Shown here: positions 50,699 to 62,520 of the stretch, piece after piece
Position numbering within the stretch: position 1 is the stretch's first letter
Layout of the letters: each line of letters starts with the position of its first letter
Assembly: GCF_964199755.1 (NCBI RefSeq)
Contig: NC_133896.1
Coordinates: 67,683,142 to 67,747,141, forward strand
From: Larus michahellis
Lineage: Eukaryota > Chordata > Aves > Charadriiformes > Laridae
DNA: 64,000 bases
Direction of reading: 5' to 3'
Program-made: the position numbers and the translations under genes
Notes under the pieces: generated by a model
The model's database searches: none
What the model was told of the DNA's origin: nothing
The model's input: the letters and a program-made list of their open reading frames with translations, nothing else

Positions 50699-52305
50699 GA
50701 AAGAAGAAAAAAGCCTCCTTTAACTAACTTGGTAATAATAGTATGGTTTTAAAAGTACTTGTTTAGCCAATGCTGACTATATGCTTACACAGCTACCTCT
50801 GGCCTGGGGAAGATCGAAACCGCAATGGCTAAGTATAGAGGCCTCTAAAATATCTTCGTATATACAGTGCCTGAATACACAAACAGAACTGGTCTCTCTC
50901 CTGTCTACAGGAGCAATATTTTCCATAGGATTTGTATTGACAGAGGTTTTCCCCCTGGAGTTATGCATATGTATTAAAATAAAAATCCTCTAGAACTGCA
51001 TCCATGTGCTGAACCCCATTCCACGACCACCTTCAACCTGATAGGAGAAATATAATCTCTTTCTGAAGAAAAGTAAGCGCTTTTTCATTTTGCGGTGTAG
51101 CAGGCTCCTGACTAGGGATCATTTTTTTGGTTTTTCTTTGTTGTTTTGGGGATTATTTTTTTTCCTTTTGTTTTTAAAGAGGGGAAGGAACTATTGCCAG
51201 GATTTCAGCCTTAGCTCTTGAGAACAGCTAGTGCGTGAAGGAGACATGCTCCCATCCTTGAAGGGTGGTAGGATCCACGGACTAAGCGACCAGAGCTGCA
51301 CTAGCTGTTGAGCATACTGAGATGCATTCGCCTCTGTAAAGAGAGCACGTCTGTACTTAGTGTGAAGCTTGCTGCTGGGATAAACTCCTCTTTGTGCTCA
51401 GTGCTTTGTAGCCTGGTTTCTGGAGTGAAAAATCTCTGTCTCTTTTCGAGCCTGACCCCTGACTTCTCCGTGTGCATCCCTTTAAGCCTTCGACTCAAAC
51501 TACCACGGTTGCTTTTGGGCAGCTGTGGGCAAAGCAGTTTTTCTGTTCCTCCTCTGTGAGTGTGATACCTCAAATATGCTGCTGCCCGATTCCCAGCTGT
51601 GGGCTAGTTTTGTACTGACACGACATATTCTTGGGTAAATGACAGATTTCTCTGAACTGGGGTTGGCGCTACTCGCGTTGCACGTAGCTGTAGGCAGTGC
51701 GTGACATTGTTCTGGTGGGAGCCAGGAGGTGGTAGGAGTGGCACACTGAATGCCTGCCCAAATTACGTGCTCCAGGGAGCAACACCTGGCTTATGAGACA
51801 TGTGCAGATGTTGCGTAGGTGGTCCTCAGGCACTTGCAGATTTTCCTATCGTTTCTACCGTGGTTATCTATCCTGGCCCTGGATCGTTTGCTGGCACACC
51901 GACAACCCTGGAAACCCCCCAGCTTTCATAATAATAAGAACTTGTCCTTCCTTTTGGGATACAGCAGCTTCTTTAAATGTTTGTAACAATATGCAGCTGA
52001 ATATATAGACAGTTCTTTCAACACCAAACCCCCATCTGACAAAATATATCTGCAGTTCCTGCACTCAAGCTGTGTTTTGAAACCCTTGTGTCTGCGAGGC
52101 CCATTCTTCAGGGAAATGGTATGGAGGGGGCAGAAATGAACATGCGCTGGGACCTTCTCAAACATTGTTGGGAGGCTCTGACAAGTTTCCTGTGCCATGC
52201 CTTGGGCACAGGGATATCAGTGATTATGTCTGAGACTTCTCTGATGACTTCCATGCAGATATCTCGAGCATTTCTTTGAACTTCCAAAAATAAGCCTTTC
52301 TATTC
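50699..52305. other. Intergenic, no gene seen
   Basis: AT-rich sequence with T/G-rich low-complexity DNA at about 51120-51175. No exon was recognised. Confidence 0.5.
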
Positions 52306-52415
52306 TCATAGGTACCTACTACTCTTAGTTTAAGCACGAAGCAGCTGAGGTGCAGAGGGGTGGCATAACTTGCCTGCAGTCGTGTGGTAAGCCCAGAACA
52401 GAATCTACTCCATTG
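52306..52415 (-). mobile_element. MIR-like fossil, antisense
   Basis: On the + strand AGGTACCTACTACTC is followed by GCAGCTGAGGTGCAGAGG. GGCATAACTTGCCTGCAGTC and GTGTGGTAAGCCCAGAACAG come next. These correspond in order to the MIR reverse-complement words GAGGTAGGTACTATTATT, GAAACTGAGGCACAGAG, TTAAGTAACTTGCCCAAGGTC and ACACAGCTAGTAAGTGGCAG. This is the clearest antisense MIR-type fragment in the window. Confidence 0.6.
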
Positions 52416-55400
52416 TTTTTCCGGAGAGGTTCAAGTCACCAGAAGCTCCCATGCCGCTCTGGGACGTCTGAGTGCCTACACTTTTAAAAATTCAAGCCGT
52501 AAGCCTCTTTATTTGCCTCACTCAGCTGCTGCTGATGCCCATTACATTGCATAGCTGCCCATGAGGACATCACACTGTGTAAGACACGGAGTGGTAATTT
52601 CTTGGATGAGCAATGTTATTTTGGTACTGCGTTGTAGTTCGGCACTTCTGTTCGGTGATGAGCTTGAAACTGTGTCTTGAAAATAGCAGTGACAGTGCGA
52701 GCAGGAAACAAGTACCTACCTGTGCTCCACACCTTCTCTGAGCCCAGTGGCAGTCAGCGCGACTACTCTGCTGAGAGCTGGAAAGGGATTTTTTTCCACT
52801 CCGTTTGTGATTGTAGGACATCCTATACTGGTGACGGAGTTGACCAGAGCCCGTGAAGTTCAAAGGTCTGTAATGCTCATGCTAGGACAGTTTTGGTGCG
52901 GTGTCCAACTCAAACAGGAGTGGTTCCAGTTGTCACGGCCTGTCAGTTCCCTCTTTTCACTTGCATTGTAACGCTACACTAGAAAAATAAGATCCTTCTA
53001 CTTCGTGCAGCTGCAAGTGAAACACTTCACTTCTTATCTTCACTTATCTTCAGTCTTACTGAACTGAGTGCCTCGCGTCTCCGTCAGTGGCCCCCTGGGT
53101 AGGGGACAGAAATACAGTCCCTGTTGACATCTGTGGGGAGTGCTGCTGTTAGATCAAGGGGTATGAGAGGATAAAGGAGCGGGGCTAGCAGGTATCTATA
53201 AAATAAAGTAGCGGGAGTGCTGGGACGGGGGTAGATACTGAGTTATCTATATGTCTTACGAAGCTTTAACAATTTACAGGTGGCAGGTTGTATCTTTAGA
53301 ATATCTTTATGGCGTATTTTACAATAATATCGTAAAATATAAAATCTCTGTAACATCCGGGTGAGCAAACCGTTTCACATTGGGATTCTGGATTGAAGTC
53401 TTGCGGGCCACAAACATTTGGGAGAATCATAATAGTTTCCAGATGCGTTTATTGTACATCTAGAAATCCACCTGTATAATGCGGCATGGTAATTGGGCCC
53501 TTCACAAGGCAGACCCTGCACAGAGGTGGAGTTGAAGCATGTTGTGTTTGAGGTGCATCTGCAGGGAACTCAGTGTGAGGACTAAGGGACAGGAGTCGTG
53601 GTCCAGGCCATAAGAGGTTGACCTAAAGAGAACAGTCATCAACTCCTTTCTCTTGCCAGTTGTGGAGAGCATTAAGAACGCAGCTTAACCTGCAGGAAAA
53701 ACTAGAATATTTAAGATGGACATGGAGAAAAATTATTAGAAGTAAACTGGTAGTGGTTAGGTAGGGGGGCTGCAGGCTATACCATTAGGGAGAGTTTTAG
53801 GAAAAGGTAGAATAAACCCTTGTCAGGAATGATCCAAGTGTATTTGATCCTGCCTCCATGCAGGATTTGGAAGGTGATCTCTGTAAGTCCCTGGTGTTTC
53901 AGTGATATCGTCAGTAGGGCTTTTCAAGGTTATCCATGGACAGCAGGCTGTGTATAAATAGAAAGACTCGGGACTCCAAGAGTGAGGCTCTCCAGCGGCG
54001 TTACGCCTGGCACTCAGTTTATTAGGGTGAGAAGATGGAGCTGGAGCTGACTCTTCACCTGACCTTACATTTCTAGTGCTGCTAGCGAGTCACACAGGTC
54101 ACATCCTACGCTACTAGTCACTGGTGATTCTGGGTCCCTTATCTTTGGATGGCAAAGCTCTCAAACTATCTCGGAGAGCAGACTCATCCCTCTTCCAGAA
54201 GTTGGACACGCACAGAGTATCTTAAAGCTCATCATCCTTAATGAGCGATTATGAGCAGGCTAGGCCATTTGTCTCTTTATCCTGCTGTCTTAAAATTCTG
54301 CAAAAACAGTGTCTGTGTGGATGGAGAGAATGAGACAGAGAGGGGCAAAAGACCTGATCCAAGAAAAAACAAAACAAATTACATTTATGCAGTATTCAAA
54401 GTTGCAAAACCAAAATCCCCAGCTTAGGCACCACCTAGCTCCTAGAGGCATCTAAATTCCACAAATGCCTCATTTGCCTTTTTCTCTGTGTTTGTTTGTC
54501 TGTGTTTTTTTATTTTTATTTTAACACCCCTCGGGTGCTGAGCGTTGTACTTACACGCCTGCCCAAAACTGCTTGAGTCTGATCACAATCCAGAAAGCAA
54601 GCATCCTTGGCCCCTTAGCCTCCCCGGGCGTATTTCGGAGCACACCTAGTGCACACACGGGACACGATAAGATCGAAAACCCAGTGGCAGCTGCCACTTT
54701 CTTTTGAAACATCTTATAGCAGGCGAATGGTGGGAAGGCTCAGGGATCAAAACCTCCTGCTGCGTTTTATCCAACAGCTGCTTTATGCAACACGCCAAGA
54801 GGTTTCGGAAGGAGACGAGCCTCGGGAGTAAACACTCATGGTCTGTAGCCATTGCTTCCTTCGTCTACTCTCTTTCTTGCACCGAATCTGGAGTAATCAT
54901 CCACAGTGTAGCGCGGCGTGTATGGGGATAGTGAAGAGCGGCCCTTTCTCCTGGCCCTCGCCTGAGGGATAGTGCTTAGTGCCTTCTCCGGGAGGGGTAG
55001 GTTTGAAGTGCCACAAAGGGAGGGAGGAATTAAAGCCGGTCTCCCACTTCCTTAGGCTACTGTTCAAAGCAGGGCACACCGCTGCTTCCTCCGGGTATGA
55101 CTTGCTTGCTTGCACGCAAGCGGGAGCGCGGCAATTTGACAGTAGAGGAGAAGCATCTAATTTTGGGTCACGTGTGAGCGTAGGCAGTTCCCGGTAGCTT
55201 TGAGCAAGGTATGGAGCTCCTCAGGCAGGAAAGCCGGTGGCGTTCCCCTTCTGGCCAGCCCGTGCTAAGCGTGCCGACAGTAAGTGGTTCCGTGCCCAGC
55301 AAGAAGTTGTTTTGGAGCCTCAGAGGTGTCTGACTCTTCTTGGAGGCCACAAAAGCACGGAGGACCCTAACCCTGGGATCCACCCTTGGAGCAAGGCCCT

Positions 55401-56890
55401 TAAGAGCTGGCTGTTGCAGAATGCGCGTCTTCAGTGCCAAGTCTTTCTTGGAGCTTGCTGCGTGTGACTTGTGCAAGACCTCCTGCGTGTTGGCTTTGCA
55501 GAGCCAAAGCCCAGCCTGGCCGGTGGACCACATCCCTGCCTGCTCCTTGGTTTTTCAGTTCGGCGAGGCTCATGGGGCTGGAATCAGTTGCTTTTTCTCA
55601 AGCTGTTAGGAAAAAAACAAAAACAAAACCGAAAAGACTTCTAGTGTTGCTAGTGGAAAAGCATTTCTGTTCATTGAACGGTGCTGGAATGGGACTGGAC
55701 TAACCGGGAGGCTGGTGTCCGTCCTGTAGGACAGAGAGGAGACGTGCCGCACGCCCAGCCCAGCCCTGGTTTCGTTGGATCCATCTGCGGTGGTTTAGGT
55801 TTCTGGCTGAGCCTGTCTGAAAGCGGCACAGAGCAAAACACAAAGAGAGGGAGGGTCGTAAGTACCCCCATTCTCTCCTGATAATCCCTTAAAAAATAAT
55901 TGCAGGCCTAAACCTCTGGCCTCCAGCAAATTTTCCACTCGATTAGAAGCTTTTGTGAAGCCGGGGAAAGGGACACGCAGACTTGCACATTGTGCCGCTG
56001 CCCGAAACTTCCAGCTGGGATTTTTTCCATCAAAAGGGGATTTTAGTAAAACCATTATAAGGGGCTTAGTCACAGAAAAGCAGTTGAGCTGAGACAGGGG
56101 TAGATTAGCTTTAACATGCTTGTTTTTGGCACTAGGGACAGGGTGGAAGTTACACCCAGCCGCTCACATGTGGCCTCCCCCGGTCTGGCTGAGTCCCTGG
56201 CAGGTGTGTGTGGGAGATGAGGACCCCTTCATGTCCCCCTGATGACCCCCCCGGCACACCACATCTGAATCTGGCAGAGGTGAAGGAAAGGGGAGGGCGG
56301 GCAGCCCTGGTGCAAGTCCTCACACCATGTGGTCTGGGTCTGGAAACCAAAGGTCGCTGCCCCTCGGGTTGGTCTTTGGTGTGGTCTGGGAGAGTTTTTG
56401 CTAATGGACAGGTGCCTCTTAGGAAGGAACACCATGACGGGGGGTAGCATTTGTAGCCTTAAGGACCGTGTCCTGCCCCTGCCTTTGATCTGCATGGGTG
56501 GTCCCCAAGCATTGAGCATCGCTGCAGGGACAGTCCTGGTGAAGATGTAGATAGAGCAGCTGGGAGAGCTGCAATCCGAGCCGTACCTGTTGTTGTGACG
56601 GCCTTCAGGGCTGTCAAGGCGGTGCTTTTTGTCAGCTCAGCATTTGTTTGGTGAGACTCGCCGTTGCCTGAAATAAAACCCGCGACGGCTATGTTGGAGT
56701 GGTTCCTGCTGCTGGGAGCTCTTCCACAGCCCACGCTACAAGCGCTTCTAGGGGCTCCCTGGTGCGGGAAGAGTAGGAAGATGTCCTCTGCACTTAGTGT
56801 TTCTCTGTCCTGATCCCCCCTCTCCAGGGTTACACAAGGCTGGAAAACTCATTTCAGGTTTTGTTGTTCCAAGTGGCAGAAGCCAGCGGG
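52416..56890. other. Intergenic, no gene seen
   Basis: About 4.5 kb of mixed sequence. A region at 54900-55700 is somewhat more GC-rich, with overlapping open frames on both strands and no family resemblance. Confidence 0.5.
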
Positions 56891-57035
56891 ACTGGAGACG
56901 GGAGACGTGGACACCAGGTGCTGTTTGCTGTTTTCATGGATTTGGGACGTAACCTTAGTCAGGTTGCTTCCACCTCCCTTTCCCCATTGGTGATGATACT
57001 TCCCTTTCTGATATCTGTGCATGTAATGAGCCATG
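56891..57035 (+). mobile_element. MIR/CORE-SINE-like fossil, sense
   Basis: ACTGGAGACGGGAGACGTGG matches the post-A-box head. GTAACCTTAGTCAGGTTGCTT corresponds to GTGACCTTGGGCAAGTCACTT. CCACCTCCCTTTCCCCATTG and GATGATACTTCCCT correspond to the CCTCAGTTTCCCCATCTG and GATGATACTTACCT words. The blocks keep MIR order and spacing over about 140 bases, making this the best sense copy. Confidence 0.6.
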
Positions 57036-57326
57036 CAGAAGCTAATTATTAATTCTAGTAAATTATTGGTATAGCTGCTCCTGAAAAAGACATGAACACT
57101 GGGTCAGCAGCAACAGTGTGAGAAGTGAAGAAAAAAAAATATTAAAGTTTAGGTGCTAAAAAGGGCATGCGCATCCAGCTCCAGATACCTTAATCACTAC
57201 GGAGGTATCTCACAGAGTAACCGTGCCAACAACATAGCAAAGCCCTACACAACAAAACTGAACTAAAATAATCCAAGCATTTAAGTTTGACCCTGCTCTG
57301 TTACCATTCTCATGCTTGCATGCTTT

Positions 57327-57346
57327 AAAAAAAAAAAAAAAAAAAA
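57327..57346. repeat. A20 homopolymer
   Basis: Twenty consecutive A. There is no element upstream for which it would be an obvious tail. Confidence 0.9.
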
Positions 57347-57592
57347 GTCTTAAAACAAACAAGAAAATTACTTTCTTAGTGTCTTAGACATCTTAGCTAT
57401 TGATGTCAAGAGATGCAGACTTCAGGCAGCAGAAGTACTAAATCTAGGATTGGTGTACTCTAGAAAACACCTGGTTCAGGCCGAGGCAGAGGGGTCTCAT
57501 GCAATGATGGGGTGCGTCAACCAGTGGTCCAGGAGCAGTCCCTCTACACCAGCTGTGGCTTCCCGTTTTGGTTTATGGTACAAACCCTCAGT

Positions 57593-57849
57593 AATGGTTT
57601 TTCAACCAAAAGAGGGGAGATTTGGATTAGATATCAGGAAGAAATTCTTTGCTGTGAGGGTGGTGAGGCACTGGAACAGGTTGCCCAGGGAAGCTGTGGA
57701 TGCCCCATCCCTGGAGGTGTTCAAGGCCAGGCTGGATGGGGCTTTGAGCAGCCTGGTCTAGTGGGAGGTGTCCCTGCCCATGGCAGGGGGGTTGGAACTA
57801 GACGATCTTTAAGGTCCCTTCCAACCCGAACCATTCTATGAGTCTATGA
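57593..57849 (+). mobile_element. CR1 LINE 3' end, sense
   Basis: 5'-truncated CR1 starting at AATGGTTTTTCAACCAAAAG. It includes GATTAGATATCAGGAAGAAA, CTGGAACAGGTTGCCCAGGG, TTCAAGGCCAGGCTGGATGG, GGGAGGTGTCCCTGCCC, AAGGTCCCTTCCAACCC and the tail ATTCTATGAGTCTATGA. It is well preserved, so relatively young, and of the same subfamily type as the 17110 copy. No coding sequence remains. Confidence 0.96.
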
Positions 57850-58071
57850 CCGTTCATCACCATCAAGTACTGATGATGATGAGCAGCAATGGAGTTCATC
57901 ACCCCTGCGTAGCTTTCACCTGGCTCGTGCCAGTGCAGAGGTGGTCCAGGGCTGCCGAACGGGTTCTCCTGTCGCCCATCCGATTTCTCACCCTGCTTCA
58001 GGTGACACACCACACCCACACCCCCCCACCATGCGACACACGTTCCCTGCCGGGGACGTCAGCCCCGTGAG

Positions 58072-58117
58072 AATTAATTAATTTTAATTAATTAACGTGA
58101 GGTTGAATTAATTAACG
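58072..58117. promoter_or_regulatory. Cluster of TAATTA/TTAATTAA palindromes
   Basis: Several overlapping TTAATTAA palindromes occur within 46 bases, with the word AATTAATTAACG present twice (58086-58097 and 58106-58117). TAATTA is the core of many homeodomain binding sites. Immediately downstream begins a small GC island. Function is inferred from motif content only. Confidence 0.4.
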
Positions 58118-58139
58118 GGTACTGTGGGGTGTCTTGGCC

Positions 58140-58390
58140 TGGCATGGGTCAACCCGCCGCCCATCCCCGGGGAGCCGGGGCTCCGCTGGGGCCCGTGGGC
58201 TCCAGCTCCCCCCAGCCCCCCGGGGATGGGCGGCGGGTTGACCCGGTACCGGGCGGGCGGCGGCACTCGGCGGGCAATGCTGCCGCCTGGCGGAACGGAG
58301 CGGCCCCTGCAGGCGGAGAGCGGCGGCGGGGGGAGCCGGCGGATCCCCGGAGATGCTGCGAGGTGGGGGGAGAAACCTTGGGGCTGCCGG
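58140..58390. promoter_or_regulatory. Small GC/CpG-rich island
   Basis: About 250 bases rich in CG dinucleotides and GGCGG boxes, embedded in ordinary sequence. It includes the perfect inverted repeat at 58146-58244. An ATG followed by a donor-like GAG|GTGGGG lies near 58353-58365. It could be a minor promoter or an enhancer. No protein is recognisable. Confidence 0.5.
58146..58244. repeat. Perfect 27-bp inverted repeat with 45-bp loop
   Basis: The left arm at 58146-58172 (begins GGGTCAACCCGCCGCCCATC) is exactly complementary to the right arm at 58218-58244 (ends GGGCGGCGGGTTGACCC). All 27 positions pair, mostly G:C, and the 45-base spacer is itself GC-rich with further short complementarity. 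As DNA it could extrude a cruciform. As RNA it would be a very stable hairpin. Confidence 0.95.
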
Positions 58391-58408
58391 TGGCTGTGCG
58401 GCTCCGGT

Positions 58409-58461
58409 TAAGGGATGGGGATGGAGATAGGGGATGCAGATAAGGGATGGGGATGAGGATG
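58409..58461. repeat. Imperfect GGGATG-type tandem repeat
   Basis: TAAGGGATGGGGATG appears twice about 32 bases apart, with intervening GGGATG-like words (GGAGATAGGGGATGCAGA). It lies directly after the small GC island. Confidence 0.85.
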
Positions 58462-61400
58462 CTTCACCCAGCTCACGCCAGTGCTAAGACCCCACCAGCA
58501 TCCTAGGCGGCGTTTGCTTTTCTGTCCTACGACGTCGTCCCCATACGGTTTTACCGGGTGATGAGTTGGCCCGATGGATCTCATTGTCCTTGTCACCTCC
58601 GGCTAACCCCACACAGAGATGGGTGGGGCATAGGGCGCTTCGGCCAAGTGGACGGAGATTTGCCGGAGCCAAGAGGCAGGCGTTGCATCCCAGGCGGCTC
58701 CACAAGCCTGGAGGAGCTATAGGACTCCACCTTGCTTGTGGCACAAGTAGCCTTGGAGGACTTCTCGATATGCAGCAAAAGGAGTTTATAGGGTTGAAGG
58801 ACACATGTGCTTCACGCTGAAGCTGGGGGTGCTGGGCATGCAACTGTGGCTGTCGTGAAATGTGATAATGGCAGGGTTTTATTGTTACTGGGTGCTTGGC
58901 ATTTTAGCTTGGCTCCAACAAGGAGAGAGGCTGCTGGCCACAAAGCTGGGATCGATAATGTTCGTGTGGTGCTGTCTGTACACCCTTGGTGGCAACCTGC
59001 CAAGCCCAGGGGTTGTAAAGCTGGGATATGTTGAGGGGGAAAGGAGGGGAAGGACAGGGAGGAAGAGGATGAACCTCGGATAAAATTTTGGGTTTTTTTT
59101 TTTCTTAAAGCTGGGAGGGGACACTGCTTCATCTTCAAATCACTAAACTGTGCCCAGACAGACAAGACTCAAAGGAAGGAAAATAAGTAGGAGCTGCTCG
59201 GTTTTAGATCCGGGTTAGCAGAAGAGGAGTTTGGTTTATGTCTCAGTAACCCTCTCATGTGGACATACTTGCTCAGGGCATGTGTCCAGGCCCTGGTATT
59301 AAACTTTTGACACCCTTTCCAAAAAGCGCCCCAGGTTTTTAGGAAATCTTTTAGGAAAAATCCCATTTCCATTCATCTTTCTGTCGTAAGGACAGATCGA
59401 ATTTGGATCTTTTGAAATCTCGGCGGTGCTGTTTCAGGTTGGGCTGCCGTTGAGCCAATGCATTTGGTAGATTTAATTAAAGAAGGGGGAGAAGAAGCAC
59501 TAGCGTCCCTGCCAAACGTGGCTGGAGTCTTAAGTTCTGGCACAGGAGCCTGACGAACCTTCTCCAGCTCTTTTCTTCTGAGCAGCTTGGGGCTGGGGAA
59601 TTGAGCGGGCCGGCCTGGCTGGCTGGCTGAGGTGGGGATCGTCATGTAGCCCAGCCAGCAGCTCTGGCGCGGGGCCTCGCTGATGTCCTGAGGGGTCCTC
59701 ACGTCCAGCCCGTACCACCCAGTTGAGATTATCCATTAGCTTTTTAGTCCCCAAAAGGCGCTACTAAAGAGCTGATGGCTAAAAGAGTGGGATTTAAGGT
59801 AGAAGAAGGAAAGAGAGAAAACAAAAAAGGGTCCACTTTGCTAGAAGCATCCTGCGTACATACGTAGTGAGGCTGCCAGATGCGAGGGCCACCTGCCCTT
59901 GAGCTGTTAATGGCAGCCCATACTAACTTCCAGCTTTGGTTCCAAAAACTTTGGGTGTCGTGGCCACCCAGCTCTCATTTTAACTCTTCCCTGACCACCA
60001 AAGGGCAGGTTCAGTAGTGAGCTCCGTACTGTCTAGCACGGAGATCACCTCTGGTCCTAGCACAGGCCCCAGACGCTCTGTGTGACAGCTGCCCCGTGAC
60101 CCCGTTATTTATTAACAGGCAAACAAAGGACCCCAGAATCACCACGACAAACTGATTCAGCCGAACCCGCAGTGTGGAGTGGGAAGGTATAAAATGTATA
60201 AATCTGTCATGCAGGGACCTCCCATACGCTAGTCCAAGGGCAGTAGGACCCAGGTGGAACTGCTTTTTCCTCCCCATCTCCTGGGGTGAGGAGCCAGCCA
60301 CCGGCTCCAGGACCAGGGAAACAGCTGCCACAGCAGACCAGGGACCCCCACGCACACAAGGACTCTGCTGCAGCTTGCAAGATGGTGGCATCCCCCCACC
60401 TTGATGCTCCTTGGTCCGCGGCCACCTCCTCTCTCACCCGGTCCCTTCATCCCCTGCTTTGTGTCACTCCTGCTCTGCTCCGCTTCCTGATGCCACCTCT
60501 CAAGCATGTCCCTTTTGCTCCCCAGAGCCACCGGTCCATAAAGTGGGTCCCTGCTTCATCCTCCATCCTTCGTGCCGCGGCTTGTGGGGCTGTAGGCAGG
60601 GGTCCCTGCTGCCCCAACCGGCATGGCTAGGTGGGCTGGGAGTGCTTTTGCTGGGCGCAGGGGCGAAGGCTGGCAGCAACGCCACCGCTGGGGCACAGAG
60701 GGCTCGCAGACACAGACGGGAGACTTCCAGCTCACTTACAAATAGTGGTGGTTGTTGTTGTTTTGGTTTTCGTGTTTTGTTGGTGTTTTTTTTTTTTTAT
60801 GGTTTTCTACCCCAGTTGCCAACTGAGTCATGTTCAAAAATTGAAGAGCGGCTGGAGAGTGAAAATTAAGTTTCCTTGTTACCCTGAGGAGTCATGTGGT
60901 AATTGGTCTACAGTCGTTGGCAATGGATTATTTATTTTAAGGAACCCTTCTCTTTGCTAGTAAACACATGCGTTCCCCCAGCCCTGGCCTCGCTGGACAG
61001 GGAGGACTGCCTCTGTGCCCGAGGAGGTGCTGTCACCTTGGGGCACGAGAGGAAGGCATGAGGAGCACTTGCTCCATCTACGGAAACAGCCCAGAGCATC
61101 TGACTGCTGGGCTTTGGGGAAACTGTTTTTGGCAGCTTCCTTAGGCTTTTGGGTTCCCCTTAAAGAGCATGGCAGGCCGTGTGGGCAATGTTTTTGGCTT
61201 TAGGTTTTTTGGGTTTTTTTTTTTTAAGTTTGGAGAGGAAGTTTGGGGTGGGTTTTTTTTAAGGGGGAAAAAAAAAATAAATCCTGCCCTAGATCTGATT
61301 ACAGAACTTACGAGCACACACATTATATTTAGACCTAGATGCCCCACTATTATCCATGTGAACTGGGGGCTTAATGAGGAGGTGCCATTTTCATTCAAAT

Positions 61401-62099
61401 CAAACAGGAACAAATCTAGGCCGTACCTCTAACCATACCTCTCTTGGGAGAGATGTATCATTCCCCATCCCTGGCTGGAATGGCTGCCTACCCCAGGAAC
61501 ACTTACATTTTCAGCGGTAATGGGAACCTGATCTGGAATTCCCGTTGTTTATAATGTTGATACATACGCCCTCTTTTTTGGTCAAGAAGTTACTCTAAAC
61601 TTTTTTCTTAACGCAGGAAGGAGAGACCCCACACCTCCCTCCTAGGAAAGGAAGATGGATATAGTGTCAGGCTCAATTAGATCCAATTGTGGTGGCTTTC
61701 CCTAAAGCGAACAATGCAGCTTTTGTGATTGGACTCTCACCAGAAAGCTTGGAAGTCTTGGAAAGAAGTGTGGGGGGGGAAACAACAGGCACCTCAAAGT
61801 CCAAACCTTGAGATGGTCCAGGTCCTTAGGATGCAGAGGAGATAGTGTTTCTTCATAAGAGGGCTGGGTTTGGGTGCTATTTTCCCCTCTGAAATGATGT
61901 AAAAGGGGGTGAGGGGCCTCGAGCTGGCAACAAAGAAGTCCAGCCTGAACCAAAAAATACCTGTGGAGGCAGAAGCTCAGCACCCCGGCCAGGAGGGGAC
62001 CTCACTTGGTAGGACATCCGACCCACCTGGAGCAGCAGCCCAGCGAGGGCTGCTGGAGCCGGGTAGCGCAGGGAAGGGGAGGGAAGGGGGGGAACAAAG
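58462..62099. other. Intergenic, no gene seen
   Basis: Mixed sequence without a recognisable exon. Low-complexity T/G-rich DNA lies at 60745-60800 and T-, G- and A-rich runs at 61195-61280. Confidence 0.5.
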
Positions 62100-62156
62100 T
62101 GGCCTGCTCAGCGCTGGAAGTGCTTAAAATGCAAATATTCAGGAACTTCAGACCAT

Positions 62157-62190
62157 CCCACCCCCACCCACACCCCCACACCCCCCCGCC
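62157..62190 (-). other. C-rich tract, G4-capable on the minus strand
   Basis: CCCACCCCCACCCACACCCC and following bases give at least four C-runs of three or more. The minus strand therefore fits the G-quadruplex rule and the + strand the i-motif rule. Confidence 0.7.
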
Positions 62191-62441
62191 TCCTCCTCGG
62201 CGCGGAGGAAAAGCAGCTTAAATACAGCCAGGCCTGGAGAGGAATGTTAAAAAGAGGGGAAGAATCGCCCTCCTCCTTTCCATAGGGACCCGGGCCCGGC
62301 CGGATTGAGTATGCATGACTGAGCAAGCGAGCAAGGACAGCTCTTCTTTTAACTTTCCTGAACAATGGCTCCCGGCTCCTTCCACCATTTCGCATTCCCC
62401 CTCCTTGGAGGCAGGAAGGGGGCAGAGGGAGCCCCGCCGCC

Positions 62442-62482
62442 GGGTTGGGGCGGGGGGGGGGGCGGACACGGGCGGGGGGGGG
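62442..62482 (+). other. G-rich tract, G4-capable on the + strand
   Basis: It contains GGGTTGGGG, then a G11 run, then GGGC followed by a G9 run, within 41 bases. It meets the four-G-tract rule easily. Confidence 0.75.
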
Positions 62483-62520
62483 ACACACCGGCTTTGTCGC
62501 TGCCCTGTAAACACCGCTTA

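Larger units (their letters stand above)
62100..62520. promoter_or_regulatory. GC-rich candidate regulatory segment
   Basis: This 420-base segment contains a perfect octamer ATGCAAAT (62129-62136), a TTAAATA TATA-like word (62218-62224) and CCGGGCCCGGCCGG (about 62289-62302). It also has AACAATGG (SOX-like, 62361-62368) and GGAATG (TEAD-like, about 62241-62246). It lies about 850 bases from the probable 3' end of the convergent gene. The motif density suggests an enhancer or promoter, but all assignments are by consensus only. Confidence 0.4.
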
